DNA of 44,626 nucleotides from Gammaproteobacteria bacterium. Its GTDB lineage: Bacteria; Pseudomonadota; Gammaproteobacteria; Steroidobacterales; Rariloculaceae. The notes under the pieces are model-generated. The model had not been told where the DNA came from. It saw only the letters and a program-made list of their open reading frames with translations, and did not search any database. Of the stretch, positions 1 to 7,796 are shown in pieces. Where the stretch lies: positions 1 through 44,626 of the forward strand of contig PKRJ01000026.1 in assembly GCA_017577365.1 (NCBI GenBank). Reading direction: 5' to 3'. Positions within the stretch are counted from its first letter, which is position 1. Every line of letters begins with the position of its first letter. The translations under genes and the position numbers were made by a program.

Positions 1-114
1 GTCCGGCACGGCCTCGAAATCCACCGGGTAGAAGGTCAGGCCGGAGCGCTCCGCGAGCTCCTCGAGCGGCTTCACGTACGCGCGCCAGCCGTTCGTCGTC
101 TCCGCCTGGCTCAT
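1..114 (-). CDS. spoVR: SpoVR family protein, N-terminal fragment (cut by window edge)
   Basis: Only the first 38 codons are present; the gene runs off the left edge. The visible protein starts MSQAETTNGW and contains LAERSGLTFYPVDFEAVP, which matches the start of SpoVR/YcgB proteins, where a helical segment is followed by a (L/F)xFYPxxFE motif. SpoVR proteins are about 450-510 residues, cytoplasmic and of unresolved biochemical role; they take part in Bacillus spore cortex formation and in stress survival elsewhere. The start codon directly abuts the stop codon of the DUF444 gene, so the two are surely co-transcribed. The call rests on the short N-terminus plus the well-known prkA-yeaH-spoVR gene order. 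Confidence 0.8.
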   Translation of the reverse strand, partial: MSQAETTNGWRAYVKPLEELAERSGLTFYPVDFEAVPD

Positions 115-1281
115 TCACACCCCCTCGATGGCCTGTTGCTCCGCCGAGAAGAAGTGCCGAAGGGCGTCCCAGATCGCATCGAAGTCGTCGACCGCGTAGC
201 TCCCGGCCGGGAGGCCGGCCGCGGCGATCTCCGCGAAAAGCCGGCCCGTCTCGGTCGTCAGCCGCCTCGCCGGCGCCGAGCCGACCTCGACGTAGCCGCT
301 GTAGCACGCGTCGTTCGCGAGCCCGGTCAGCAGTGCCCGCGCCTCGGCGCGATCGCTGACCGAGTTGTCGCCGTCGGAGGCGTAGAAAAGGTAGATGTTG
401 TGCCGCGCCGGGCTGTAGCGGCTGTCGATGATCTCGCGCACCTTCGCGAAGCCGGTCGACGCGACCGTGCCTCCCGTTCCGGCGACCTTGAAAAATTCCG
501 ACTCGGTGAACTCCCACGCGTCGGTCGTATGCGCGACGAACACGGTATCGAGCGAGCGATACTCGCGGCGTAAGCCCTGCACGACCCAGAAGAAGAACGC
601 CTTCGCGAGCTTCCTGTCCCGCTCCGACATGCTGCCCGAGACGTCGAGCAGGAAGAATACGACGGCGTGCACCGCGGGCTGCCGGCGTCTCGCGAGCTGT
701 CGGAATCTCAGGTCCTCGTCCGTGAACGTCGGCAACGAGCCTTCGGCCCCGCGGCGTTTCACGAGCTCCCTGAACGTGCGGCGGCGGTCGAGCCGCGAGC
801 GCGCACCGCGGCGGTCCCAGCCTTCGCGTATCCAGTCCGACTCCTCGGACGCGCCGACGCGCGGCTTCAGGTTCGGCAGCTGCATCTCCTCCCACAGCCA
901 GTCGACGATGTCGTCGATCTTGAGCTCGAGGAGCAGCTGAACCTCGCCTTCCTCGCGCCCCCCGGGCCCCTTGCCGGCGCCCGCGTCGCGGGAAGGGGAG
1001 CCGAGCACGTCTCCCGGCTTCACGTCGCCTTGGCCGACGCCGTGGGTTTCGTTCGTGCGCCGCAGCCTGAAGTGATAGTGCTCCAGGATCCTGACGGGCA
1101 CCCTGACCGTGCGCGTGCCTTCGTTGATCACCTCGCCGCCGGCGATCGCCTGCGGCAGGTGCTCGCGGACGGATTCGCGGATCTTCTCGTCGTGCCGCAG
1201 CCAATCGCGCGCGCCGCGCGAGAAGAGGTCGTACCAGCTGTTGAAGCGGGCGGGTTGCGGGTTGTCGCCGATTCCAGTCAT
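115..1281 (-). CDS. yeaH: YeaH/DUF444 family protein with von Willebrand A domain
   Basis: A 388-residue cytoplasmic protein. The N-terminal part (from MTGIGDNPQPARFNSWYDLF) and the segment PVRILEHYHFRLR are typical of DUF444. The C-terminal half is a von Willebrand A fold with a MIDAS-type motif DVSGSMSE, preceded by FFLL. DUF444 proteins work with the PrkA kinase, and E. coli yeaG-yeaH is a nitrogen-starvation and stationary-phase operon. The gene lies between prkA (33 bp upstream) and spoVR (adjacent downstream). The reading frame stays open far upstream of the chosen ATG, but that extension is arginine-rich, overlaps prkA and is non-homologous, so the ATG at 1281 is preferred. The exact biochemical function is unknown in the family. 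Confidence 0.9.
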   Translation of the reverse strand: MTGIGDNPQPARFNSWYDLFSRGARDWLRHDEKIRESVREHLPQAIAGGEVINEGTRTVRVPVRILEHYHFRLRRTNETHGVGQGDVKPGDVLGSPSRDAGAGKGPGGREEGEVQLLLELKIDDIVDWLWEEMQLPNLKPRVGASEESDWIREGWDRRGARSRLDRRRTFRELVKRRGAEGSLPTFTDEDLRFRQLARRRQPAVHAVVFFLLDVSGSMSERDRKLAKAFFFWVVQGLRREYRSLDTVFVAHTTDAWEFTESEFFKVAGTGGTVASTGFAKVREIIDSRYSPARHNIYLFYASDGDNSVSDRAEARALLTGLANDACYSGYVEVGSAPARRLTTETGRLFAEIAAAGLPAGSYAVDDFDAIWDALRHFFSAEQQAIEGV

Positions 1282-1313
1282 CGATGCCGCCGTTCGAGCG
1301 CTTGCTCGAGTCG

Positions 1314-3269
1314 TTACTCCTGAGCCAACAACGTCGTGACGTAGCTCAGCGCTTCCTTCGCACTGTGCTCGTCGTAGCCGTAATCCTTCACGAGCCGCTC
1401 CTGCACGACAGAAATCTTCTGCTTCGCTTCCTCGTCCGGACGCGCGGTCGACGTGACGAGGCGAAGCACGTCGCGACGCTCCTCGAAGAGATACTGCTCG
1501 ATCGCCTCGCGCATGCGCGCGTGGCTCGACAGCTTGAACTTCTCTCCGGCCTTGAACGCGACCATCGCCTTGCGCACGACCTCCTGCCGGAACGAAAGCT
1601 TGCCGGAGTCGGAGACTTTGATCTTCTCCTCGACGGAGCGCAGGAAGCGCTCGTCCGCCGGACGGGTCTCGCCGGTGATCGGATCCGTGATCTCGCGGTG
1701 ATCGAGCGACGCCTCCACCTCGTCGAGGTATTTCTCGAGAAGCTGCTGCGCCTCGTCCTCGAAGGAAGCGAACATCGCCCGATGCACGTCCTCCTTGACC
1801 CAGCGGTTGTAGAAGTCCTTCCGCGCGGTGACGAGGTGGTCGATCCACGCCTTCTTCGTCTTCGAGTCGATGCGTGCGTCGTGCTCGATCGCGTCCTTGA
1901 GCGCGAGCAGGACCTCCATGCTCGTGAGGCTCTTCGTGTCGCTACGCGTGATCGCGCTCGAGATCGCGTTGATCACGAAGCGCGGGCTGACGCCGGTCAT
2001 GCCTTCGTCCGGCGTCTCCTGGCGCAGCTTCATCGCCTCCGTCTCGGAGACGCCCTCGACCGCCTCGCCGGCGTAGATGCGCACCTTCTTCGAAAGATCG
2101 AGCCCCTCGCGCTCGGTCGGCGCGAGGCGCGTGAGGATCGCGAAGACGGCGGCGAGGTTCAGCACGTGCGGGTCGAGATGCACGTCGCGGAACGCCGGCG
2201 CGCCGGAGACGAGCTTGTGGTAGATCCGGGCCTCGTCCTTGTACGAGAGCGCGTACGGGACCTTGATGATCACCATGCGGTCGAGCAGCGCCTCGTTCTC
2301 CTTCTCCTGCAGGAACTTGTGGAACTCGGCCAGATTCGTATGCGCGACGATCGTCTCGTCGAGGTGGATCAGCGGGAAGCGCGAGACCTTGACGTTCTTC
2401 TCCTGCGTCATCGTCAACAGCAGGTAGAGGAACTCGCGCTTGACCTTCAGGATCTCGATCATCTCGAGCATGCCGCGGCTCGCCGCGTAGACGGCGCCCG
2501 ACCACGACCAGGCACGCGGGTCGCCCTCGTCGCCGATCTGCGCCACCTTCGCGAGGTCGACGGAGCCGACGAGATCGGCGATATCCGCCGTCGTCGGGTC
2601 GTGCGGCGCGTACGTGCCGATGCCGACGCGGGACGCTTCGGAGATGAAGATGCGCTCGACCGGGACCTTGACGAAATCGCCTTCGAACTCGCGCTCGACG
2701 AAGTCGCGGGCCCACGGGGACAGCTCGCCGGTGACCTCGATGCCGTAGCGTTCGCGGAACTCGGGGCGGAGGCTTGCGGGAATGAGATTCAGCGGGTTCT
2801 CGTGCAGCGGGGATCCTTTGATCGCGTACAGTGCCCCCTCCTCGGTGCGGCTGTACTCCTCGAGCCCGCGCTTCAGCAGAATCGCGAGCGTCGATTTGCC
2901 GCCGGAGGGCGGGCCTAGCAGCAGAAGCAGGCGTCTGCCGACGTCGGATCCGGCCGCCGCGGCTTTGAAGTAGTCAGCGACGCGACTCAATGCCTCGTCG
3001 ATTCCGAACAGCTCACGCTTGAACAGCTCGCGGCCGGCGGTGCTGTCCGGTGCGTCGGGATCGACCTGACGGCCGTGCCAACGCAGCATGTCCCAAATGT
3101 ATTCGTGGCTGGTCCGGGCCAGGGCGGCCGGATTGGTCGGCAGGACTTGGGATAGGAAATCCCCGAAAGTGCCTTCCCAGCGCTGAGCGCGATGGAGCCG
3201 GCTGAAAGAGCTCAACGTCTCGATGAAGTCATCCGAACGTTTCGGTTCCTCTTCGATAGAGATAGACAT
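1314..3269 (-). CDS. prkA: PrkA serine protein kinase / AAA-type ATPase
   Basis: A 651-residue PrkA (YeaG) homologue, full length for the family (about 640). It opens with FSRLHRAQRWEGTFGDFL and the AAA-like region has a Walker A motif GPPSGGKST at about residues 119-127. The C-terminal part carries the PrkA kinase-like domain. PrkA is a cytoplasmic serine kinase, also described as an ATP-dependent protease in Bacillus, induced by starvation and general stress. A purine-rich stretch (GAGGGAAGGAG) lies immediately before the ATG. It is the first gene of a prkA-yeaH-spoVR operon whose promoter must lie in the large gap to its right. I could not identify a convincing sigma-54 or sigma-70 promoter by eye. 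Confidence 0.95.
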   Translation of the reverse strand: MSISIEEEPKRSDDFIETLSSFSRLHRAQRWEGTFGDFLSQVLPTNPAALARTSHEYIWDMLRWHGRQVDPDAPDSTAGRELFKRELFGIDEALSRVADYFKAAAAGSDVGRRLLLLLGPPSGGKSTLAILLKRGLEEYSRTEEGALYAIKGSPLHENPLNLIPASLRPEFRERYGIEVTGELSPWARDFVEREFEGDFVKVPVERIFISEASRVGIGTYAPHDPTTADIADLVGSVDLAKVAQIGDEGDPRAWSWSGAVYAASRGMLEMIEILKVKREFLYLLLTMTQEKNVKVSRFPLIHLDETIVAHTNLAEFHKFLQEKENEALLDRMVIIKVPYALSYKDEARIYHKLVSGAPAFRDVHLDPHVLNLAAVFAILTRLAPTEREGLDLSKKVRIYAGEAVEGVSETEAMKLRQETPDEGMTGVSPRFVINAISSAITRSDTKSLTSMEVLLALKDAIEHDARIDSKTKKAWIDHLVTARKDFYNRWVKEDVHRAMFASFEDEAQQLLEKYLDEVEASLDHREITDPITGETRPADERFLRSVEEKIKVSDSGKLSFRQEVVRKAMVAFKAGEKFKLSSHARMREAIEQYLFEERRDVLRLVTSTARPDEEAKQKISVVQERLVKDYGYDEHSAKEALSYVTTLLAQE

Positions 3270-3905
3270 CTCCTTCCCTCCGGCGCGCGCGAGCCCCCCT
3301 GTCGCAGGAGGTCGCCGGCATGTTTACGTCAGCCTGCTCACGTCTCCCCCCGTTGCACGAGACGTGCCGCAGCCCTTCCCAATTCGTCATCTATTGAGAC
3401 GATGACGACAGCGAATTGTTCACTCACGGCTACGCACGAACACAAAAATCGAGAAACGACGCATCGCGGTCTTCACATTCCAGACTCTGCGACTTCGAGG
3501 AAGAAATGGCAAGTGGGCGATGCACAAGTTTTTTGTCGTAGGCTCGCGACGAGAATGTCAAGCATGAGATTCAGTTCTCATTCATGTTCGCGCGCGGTGC
3601 CCCGGCCCGGTGTCCGTGCATCGAGACGGTGCGCGGCTCGAGCGACGCCGCGGCGCGCCCGAGACGTTTCGTGACGGCGTACACATTCTGAAAATGCGAA
3701 CGAATCCCAAGCTTTCGTTCGACCCTCGTGCCGTAGAGCCGCGTTCGCGATAAACTGATCGAATTCGCGTCGCGAGACCGCACGTCGGCGCGAAGGCCGC
3801 TCGCCAACGCGATGAAGGGCGAAGGCCGAGCGCAGGGCGGGAAGAGAGCACGTCGGCTCTCGCGCAACCGCCGGAACGAGGAGCGTACCGGATCGGGGAC
3901 GATCG
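3270..3905. other. Intergenic region upstream of prkA, no convincing gene
   Basis: This stretch has only short, arginine-rich open frames on both strands with no recognisable motif or ribosome-binding site. It is somewhat less GC-rich than its surroundings between about 3380 and 3760, including runs such as ACACAAAAATCGAG and AAGTTTTTTGTC, which fits a regulatory region. It must contain the prkA promoter on the minus strand. I see no clear operator. Confidence 0.5.
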
Positions 3906-3934
3906 TTGACGCGCAGTGTTCCGTAAGCTAGCCT
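3906..3934 (+). promoter_or_regulatory. Possible sigma-70 promoter for a small RNA
   Basis: TTGACG (3906-3911), a 17-bp spacer and TAGCCT (3929-3934). The -35 box is good and the -10 box is poor (3 of 6). It is suggested mainly because a strong terminator on the same strand lies about 100 bp downstream with no open frame between them. Confidence 0.3.
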
Positions 3935-3939
3935 CGAAT

Positions 3940-4044
3940 CGGTTCGGCGGCGGCACATCGTGCACGACCGCTCGAGGTTCGAGGGGAGGAGGGCCTAGGG
4001 GCCGGAGCGCATGGCGATGTAGCGCTCCGGCCCCTTGTCTTTTT
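3940..4044 (+). ncRNA. Candidate small RNA of about 105 nt ending in an intrinsic terminator
   Basis: Between a possible promoter at 3906-3934 and the terminator at 3998-4044 there is no coding frame of note. The interval holds a purine-rich stretch (GAGGGGAGGAGGG) just before the terminator stem. A transcript starting near 3940 and ending in the T-tract would be about 105 nt. I recognise no known RNA family; it does not look like 6S, tmRNA, RNase P or SRP RNA. An alternative is that the terminator merely blocks read-through into cecR. Confidence 0.35.
3998..4044 (+). terminator. Strong Rho-independent terminator
   Basis: A perfect 13-bp GC-rich stem (GGGGCCGGAGCGC, 3998-4010, paired with 4022-4034) encloses an 11-nt loop and is followed by TTGTCTTTTT (4035-4044). 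The T-tract is only on the plus-strand side, so it ends rightward transcription, yet no plus-strand gene precedes it. Confidence 0.85.
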
Positions 4045-4238
4045 GGCCACCGTGAGGCGCGTGACCATTCTCGCGACATGGTGCGAAACATTCTCGCGAC
4101 ATGGCGCGAACGCCGAAATCTCGACCACCGCGAGCCCTCTTCGCGCCGTGCCGTCCATTGTCGCTCACTCGCGCTCGCTCGACATTCCGTCCGAATCACG
4201 TGGCGCGCGAATGCGCTCGCCGCCTCGGGGGCGTTTTC

Positions 4239-4278
4239 TTAAACGAACGTTTGACAAGATTAAACGCACGTTTAAGAT
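4239..4278 (+). promoter_or_regulatory. cecR promoter with two TetR-type palindromic operators
   Basis: Two palindromes lie 21 bp apart: TTAAACGAACGTTTGA (4239-4254, one arm mismatch) and TTAAACGCACGTTTAA (4260-4275, perfect 7-bp arms). They overlap a promoter with a consensus -35 TTGACA (4251-4256), 16-bp spacer and -10 TAAGAT (4273-4278). This geometry fits autorepression of the adjacent TetR-family gene. The predicted transcription start falls at about the ATG at 4285, so the message may be leaderless. Confidence 0.85.
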
Positions 4279-4284
4279 GAACGA

Positions 4285-5040
4285 ATGGACCGGCGGCAAT
4301 CGGCACGCCGCGCGAGCGCGAAGACGCGCCACGACGCGGCTACCCGCGGCGGATCGGCGCGTCGCTTCCGTGGAGGCTTCTCGCGCGGCGGCGCGACGCG
4401 CGACGCGCTGATCGATGCCGGTATTCGCGTGTTCGGCCGCGACGGTTATCACGCCGCGACGACGAAGGCGATCGCGAGCGAAGCGCGCGCGAACCAGGCG
4501 TTGATCTCCTACTACTTCGGCGGCAAGGAAGGGCTGTATCGCGCGGTGGTCGAGCGGATCGTCGACATGGTCGCGGCGCGTATCGGCCCGGTCGCCGCGG
4601 AGATGGAAGCGGCGCTCGCGACCGGCATCGCGGCGAGCGCCGCACGAGCAGCATATCTCGAGCGGATCTTCGAGCTGCTCGATCGTTTCGTCGACGTGCT
4701 GTCGTCCGACGAGTCGGCGGCTTGGGCCGGGATCATCGTGCGCGAGCAGCAGGAGCCGTCGCCGGCTTTCGAGATCCTCTACGAGCGATTGCAGGGTCGC
4801 TTGCTCGCGCGTCTCGCGGCGCTGGTCGCGCGCGTGCGCGGACGAAGGACTCCGACGGCCGACGATCGGTTGACCGTTCTCACGATCATCGGGCAGGCGC
4901 TGATCTTCCGCGTCGCGCGGGCGTCGGCGTTGCGTTTCACCGGATGGTCGCGCCTCGAGCCGGCGCAGAAGGCGAGGATCAAGAAGATCTTGCGGCGTAA
5001 CGTGCGAGCTTTGCTCGCGGAGGCGAAGCGGGATGCGTAG
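4285..5040 (+). CDS. cecR: TetR-family regulator, CecR/YbiH type
   Basis: A 251-residue repressor. The first roughly 35 residues are an Arg-rich extension; the TetR helix-turn-helix follows at about 36-90 (ALIDAGIRVFGRDGYHAATT, then ANQALISYYFGGKEGLYRAV). The C-terminal ligand domain fits the CecR/YbiH group. In E. coli CecR controls the neighbouring ybhGFSR efflux genes, and the same gene order follows here. The last 8 bp overlap ybhG, so all five genes should form one operon under the palindromic promoter just upstream. No ribosome-binding site precedes the ATG; either translation is leaderless or an internal start is used, which would remove the basic tail. The inducer is unknown; the E. 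coli protein is linked to cephalosporin and chloramphenicol sensitivity. Confidence 0.85.
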   Translation: MDRRQSARRASAKTRHDAATRGGSARRFRGGFSRGGATRDALIDAGIRVFGRDGYHAATTKAIASEARANQALISYYFGGKEGLYRAVVERIVDMVAARIGPVAAEMEAALATGIAASAARAAYLERIFELLDRFVDVLSSDESAAWAGIIVREQQEPSPAFEILYERLQGRLLARLAALVARVRGRRTPTADDRLTVLTIIGQALIFRVARASALRFTGWSRLEPAQKARIKKILRRNVRALLAEAKRDA

Positions 5041-6010
5041 GCGAATCGCGATCGTCGTCGTCCTGCTGCTTGCCGCCCTTGCGGTATTCGGCTGGCAGCG
5101 CAGCCAGCGCGCCGACGACCGACCGCTGACGCTCTACGGCAACGTCGACATCCGCGAGGTAAGCCTCGGCTTTCGCGTCGCGGGACGTCTCGCGAAGATG
5201 CATTACGAGGAGGGCGATCGCGTCGAAGCCGGCGCGCTGCTCGCGGCACTCGACGACGAGCCGTATCGCGAAGCGCTGCGCGCGGCGAAGGCGCGCGTCG
5301 GCATCGCCGAGGCGCGGCTCGAGCTCGTCAGGGCAGGCAACCGGCCGCAGGAGATCGAGCGGGCAGAGGCGAGCGTCGCCGAGGCACGCGCGGCGCTGCG
5401 TAACGCCGAGCAGGAGCTCGCACGGCAGCGCAGCCTCGACGAGCGCGGGCTGACGTCGAAGAGCGATGTCGATCTCGCGGCTGCGCGCGCGGACGAGGCG
5501 GCGGCTCGCCTTCGCGCGGCGGAGGAGGCGCTCGCGCTCGCACGCGCCGGTTTCCGTGACGAGGAGATCGCCGCCGCGGAGGCCGAGCTCGAGCTCGCGC
5601 GCGCCGAGGCGGCGATCGCCGAGACCGATCTCGAGGACGCGCGGCTGTACGCGCCGTCGAGCGGCACGTTGATCACTCGCATCCGCGAGCCCGGCGCGAT
5701 CGTCGGCGCCGGTGAGCCCGTCTACACGTTGTCGCTCGACGAGCCGGTGTGGATCAGAGCCTATGTCGCGGAGCCCGATCTCGGGCGCGTCGCGCCCGGA
5801 ATGCGGGTGCGCGTGCACACGGATGCGGGCCGCAGCTATCGCGCGCAGGTCGGCTTCGTGTCGCCGCGCGCCGAGTTCACGCCGAAAACCGTCGAGACGG
5901 CGACGGCGCGGACCGATCTCGTTTATCGCGTTCGCCTCGTCGTGATCGACCCCGACTCGGGGCTGCGCCAGGGCATGCCGGTCACGGTCACGTTCGACGA
6001 CGCGGAGTGA
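5033..6010 (+). CDS. ybhG: HlyD-family membrane fusion protein, YbhG-like
   Basis: A 325-residue periplasmic adaptor of the size of E. coli YbhG. An N-terminal hydrophobic anchor or signal (IAIVVVLLLAALAVFGW, residues about 5-21) is followed by a lipoyl half-motif (VAGRLAKMHYEEGDRVEAG), an Ala/Glu/Arg-rich coiled coil of about 130 residues, and the second lipoyl half (YAPSSGTLITRIREPG) with a beta-barrel domain. Such proteins bridge inner-membrane ABC exporters to an outer-membrane channel. No TolC-like gene is in the window, so an outer-membrane partner would have to be encoded elsewhere. It overlaps cecR by 8 bp and ends 1 bp before ybhF. Confidence 0.92.
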   Translation: MRRRIAIVVVLLLAALAVFGWQRSQRADDRPLTLYGNVDIREVSLGFRVAGRLAKMHYEEGDRVEAGALLAALDDEPYREALRAAKARVGIAEARLELVRAGNRPQEIERAEASVAEARAALRNAEQELARQRSLDERGLTSKSDVDLAAARADEAAARLRAAEEALALARAGFRDEEIAAAEAELELARAEAAIAETDLEDARLYAPSSGTLITRIREPGAIVGAGEPVYTLSLDEPVWIRAYVAEPDLGRVAPGMRVRVHTDAGRSYRAQVGFVSPRAEFTPKTVETATARTDLVYRVRLVVIDPDSGLRQGMPVTVTFDDAE

Positions 6011-6011
6011 C

Positions 6012-7796
6012 ATGCACGGCGAGGCCGCGATCGTTCTCGACGGCGTCGCGAAGCGCTTCGGCACGACGTGGGCGCTTTCAGGGATCAGCGCGCGGATCGA
6101 GCCCGGTCGGCTGACCGGGATCGTCGGGCCGGACGGCGCGGGCAAGACGACGCTGATGCGCCTGATGGGGGCGCTGCTTGCGCCGACCGAAGGGCGGATC
6201 GAGGTCGCCGGCCGCGACACCGTGCGCGACGCCGAAGAGATCCACGTGCTCGCCGGCTACATGCCGCAGCGCTTCGGGCTGTACGAGGATCTGACCGTCC
6301 AGGAGAACCTCGATCTTCACGCGAAGCTGCGGGGGCTCTCGGCGGCGGAACGCGAACGCGCGTTCGCCGAGGTGCTCGCGTTTACCGAGCTCGGCCCGTT
6401 CACCGGTCGGCTCGCGGGCAAGCTTTCGGGCGGCATGAAGCAGAAGCTCGGCCTCGGCTGCGCGCTGCTCGCACGCCCGCGCGTGCTGCTGCTCGACGAG
6501 CCGAGCGTCGGGGTCGATCCGCTGTCGCGGCGCGAGCTCTGGGACATCGTGCGGCGGCTCGCGGCCGAGGGCATGACCGTCGTCTGGTCGACGTCGTATC
6601 TCGACGAGGCCGAACGATGCGACGACGTGCTGCTTCTCGACGAAGGCCGAATCGAGTTCGCCGGCCCTCCCGGCGAGCTCCGAGAGCGCGTCGCCGCGCG
6701 CTCGTTCCTGATTCTCGACGTCGACGATCGGCGGCGCGACGTGCTGCGTCGCGCGCTCGACCTGCCGGGCGTGCGCGACGGCGTCATACAAGGCCGGGCG
6801 GTGCGAGTCGTGTTAGCGGGTGCCGACGGCGGCGCGGCGGACGCGGCCCGGGCCGCGCCGCTCGCGCCGGACGGCGCCGCGCTCGCCGCCGTCGACGCGC
6901 TCGCCCGCGCCGAGGGCGGCACGATGCGGCAAGTCGCGCCGCGCTTCGAGGATGCGTTCATCGACTTGCTCGGCGGCGGGCCGGGCGGGCGCTCGCCGCT
7001 CGCGGAGCGCATGGAGCCCGTTCGCCTCGACACCGAGATCGCGGTCTCGTGTCGGCACCTCACGAAGCGCTTCGGGACGTTCACGGCGACGGACGACGTG
7101 ACGTTCGACGTCCGCACGGGAGAGATCTTCGGCCTGCTCGGCCCGAACGGCGCGGGCAAGTCGACGACGTTCAAGATGCTCTGCGGCCTGTTGCGTCCGA
7201 CGTCGGGGCGCGCCGAGGTCGCCGGAATCGATCTCGCGCGCGCGGGCGGCGACGCGAAGCAGCGCGTCGGCTACATGGCGCAGAAATTCTCGCTGTACGG
7301 GCTCTTGTCGGTGCGTCAGAACCTCAAGTTCTTCGCCGGTATCTACGGCATCGCCGGCGCTTTGCGCCGCCGGCGCATCGACGAGATGGTCGAGACGTTC
7401 GAGCTCGGCCGTTTTCTGAACAGCTCGCCGAACGAGCTGCCGCTCGGCTTCAAGCAACGTCTCGCGCTCGCCTGCGCGCTGATGCACCGGCCCGCGGTGC
7501 TGTTCCTCGACGAGCCGACCTCGGGCGTCGATCCGATCACGCGGCGCGAGTTCTGGATGCACATCAACGGTCTCGTCCGCAAGGGCGTCACGGTGCTGGT
7601 CACGACCCACTTCATGGACGAGGCGGAGTACTGCGACCGCGTCGCGATGATCCATCGGGCGCGCCTCATCGCGCTTGCGCGGCCGGACGAGCTCAAGGCC
7701 GCGGCGGCGAGCGCGGAGAATCCCGCGCCGACGATGGAGGACGCGTTCATCGCGATGATCGAGTCGCACGCGGGCGTCGAGGAGCGAGCCGCATGA
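6012..7796 (+). CDS. ybhF: Fused double ABC ATPase, YbhF-like
   Basis: A 594-residue protein with two nucleotide-binding domains in tandem, as in E. coli YbhF. Domain 1 has Walker A GPDGAGKTT (about 39-47), signature LSGGMKQK (about 138-145), and Walker B with DEPSVGVDP. Domain 2 has Walker A GPNGAGKST (about 376-384), a degenerate signature LPLGFKQR, and DEPTSGVDP. The degenerate second signature is also a feature of E. coli YbhF, so it is not a sign of decay. It powers export together with YbhS and YbhR. It begins 1 bp after the ybhG stop, with GGAG just upstream, and its stop overlaps the ybhS start as ATGA. Confidence 0.93.
   Translation: MHGEAAIVLDGVAKRFGTTWALSGISARIEPGRLTGIVGPDGAGKTTLMRLMGALLAPTEGRIEVAGRDTVRDAEEIHVLAGYMPQRFGLYEDLTVQENLDLHAKLRGLSAAERERAFAEVLAFTELGPFTGRLAGKLSGGMKQKLGLGCALLARPRVLLLDEPSVGVDPLSRRELWDIVRRLAAEGMTVVWSTSYLDEAERCDDVLLLDEGRIEFAGPPGELRERVAARSFLILDVDDRRRDVLRRALDLPGVRDGVIQGRAVRVVLAGADGGAADAARAAPLAPDGAALAAVDALARAEGGTMRQVAPRFEDAFIDLLGGGPGGRSPLAERMEPVRLDTEIAVSCRHLTKRFGTFTATDDVTFDVRTGEIFGLLGPNGAGKSTTFKMLCGLLRPTSGRAEVAGIDLARAGGDAKQRVGYMAQKFSLYGLLSVRQNLKFFAGIYGIAGALRRRRIDEMVETFELGRFLNSSPNELPLGFKQRLALACALMHRPAVLFLDEPTSGVDPITRREFWMHINGLVRKGVTVLVTTHFMDEAEYCDRVAMIHRARLIALARPDELKAAAASAENPAPTMEDAFIAMIESHAGVEERAA

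Noticed and set aside
1284..2918. A 544-codon plus-strand frame opposite prkA
   Set aside because: Shadow of the prkA frame; prkA has clear motifs and family length on the other strand.
3480..3500. Sigma-54 promoter candidate TGGCA...TGCA near 3508
   Set aside because: The spacing between the GG and GC elements is 12 instead of 10, and it points away from prkA.
3940..4044. tRNA or other known structural RNA suggested by a GGTTCGA stretch
   Set aside because: No acceptor or anticodon stem can be drawn around it.
3582..4199. A 205-codon minus-strand frame in the prkA-cecR gap
   Set aside because: Composition is Arg/Ser-rich with no homology, and it would cross the intrinsic terminator; no ribosome-binding site.
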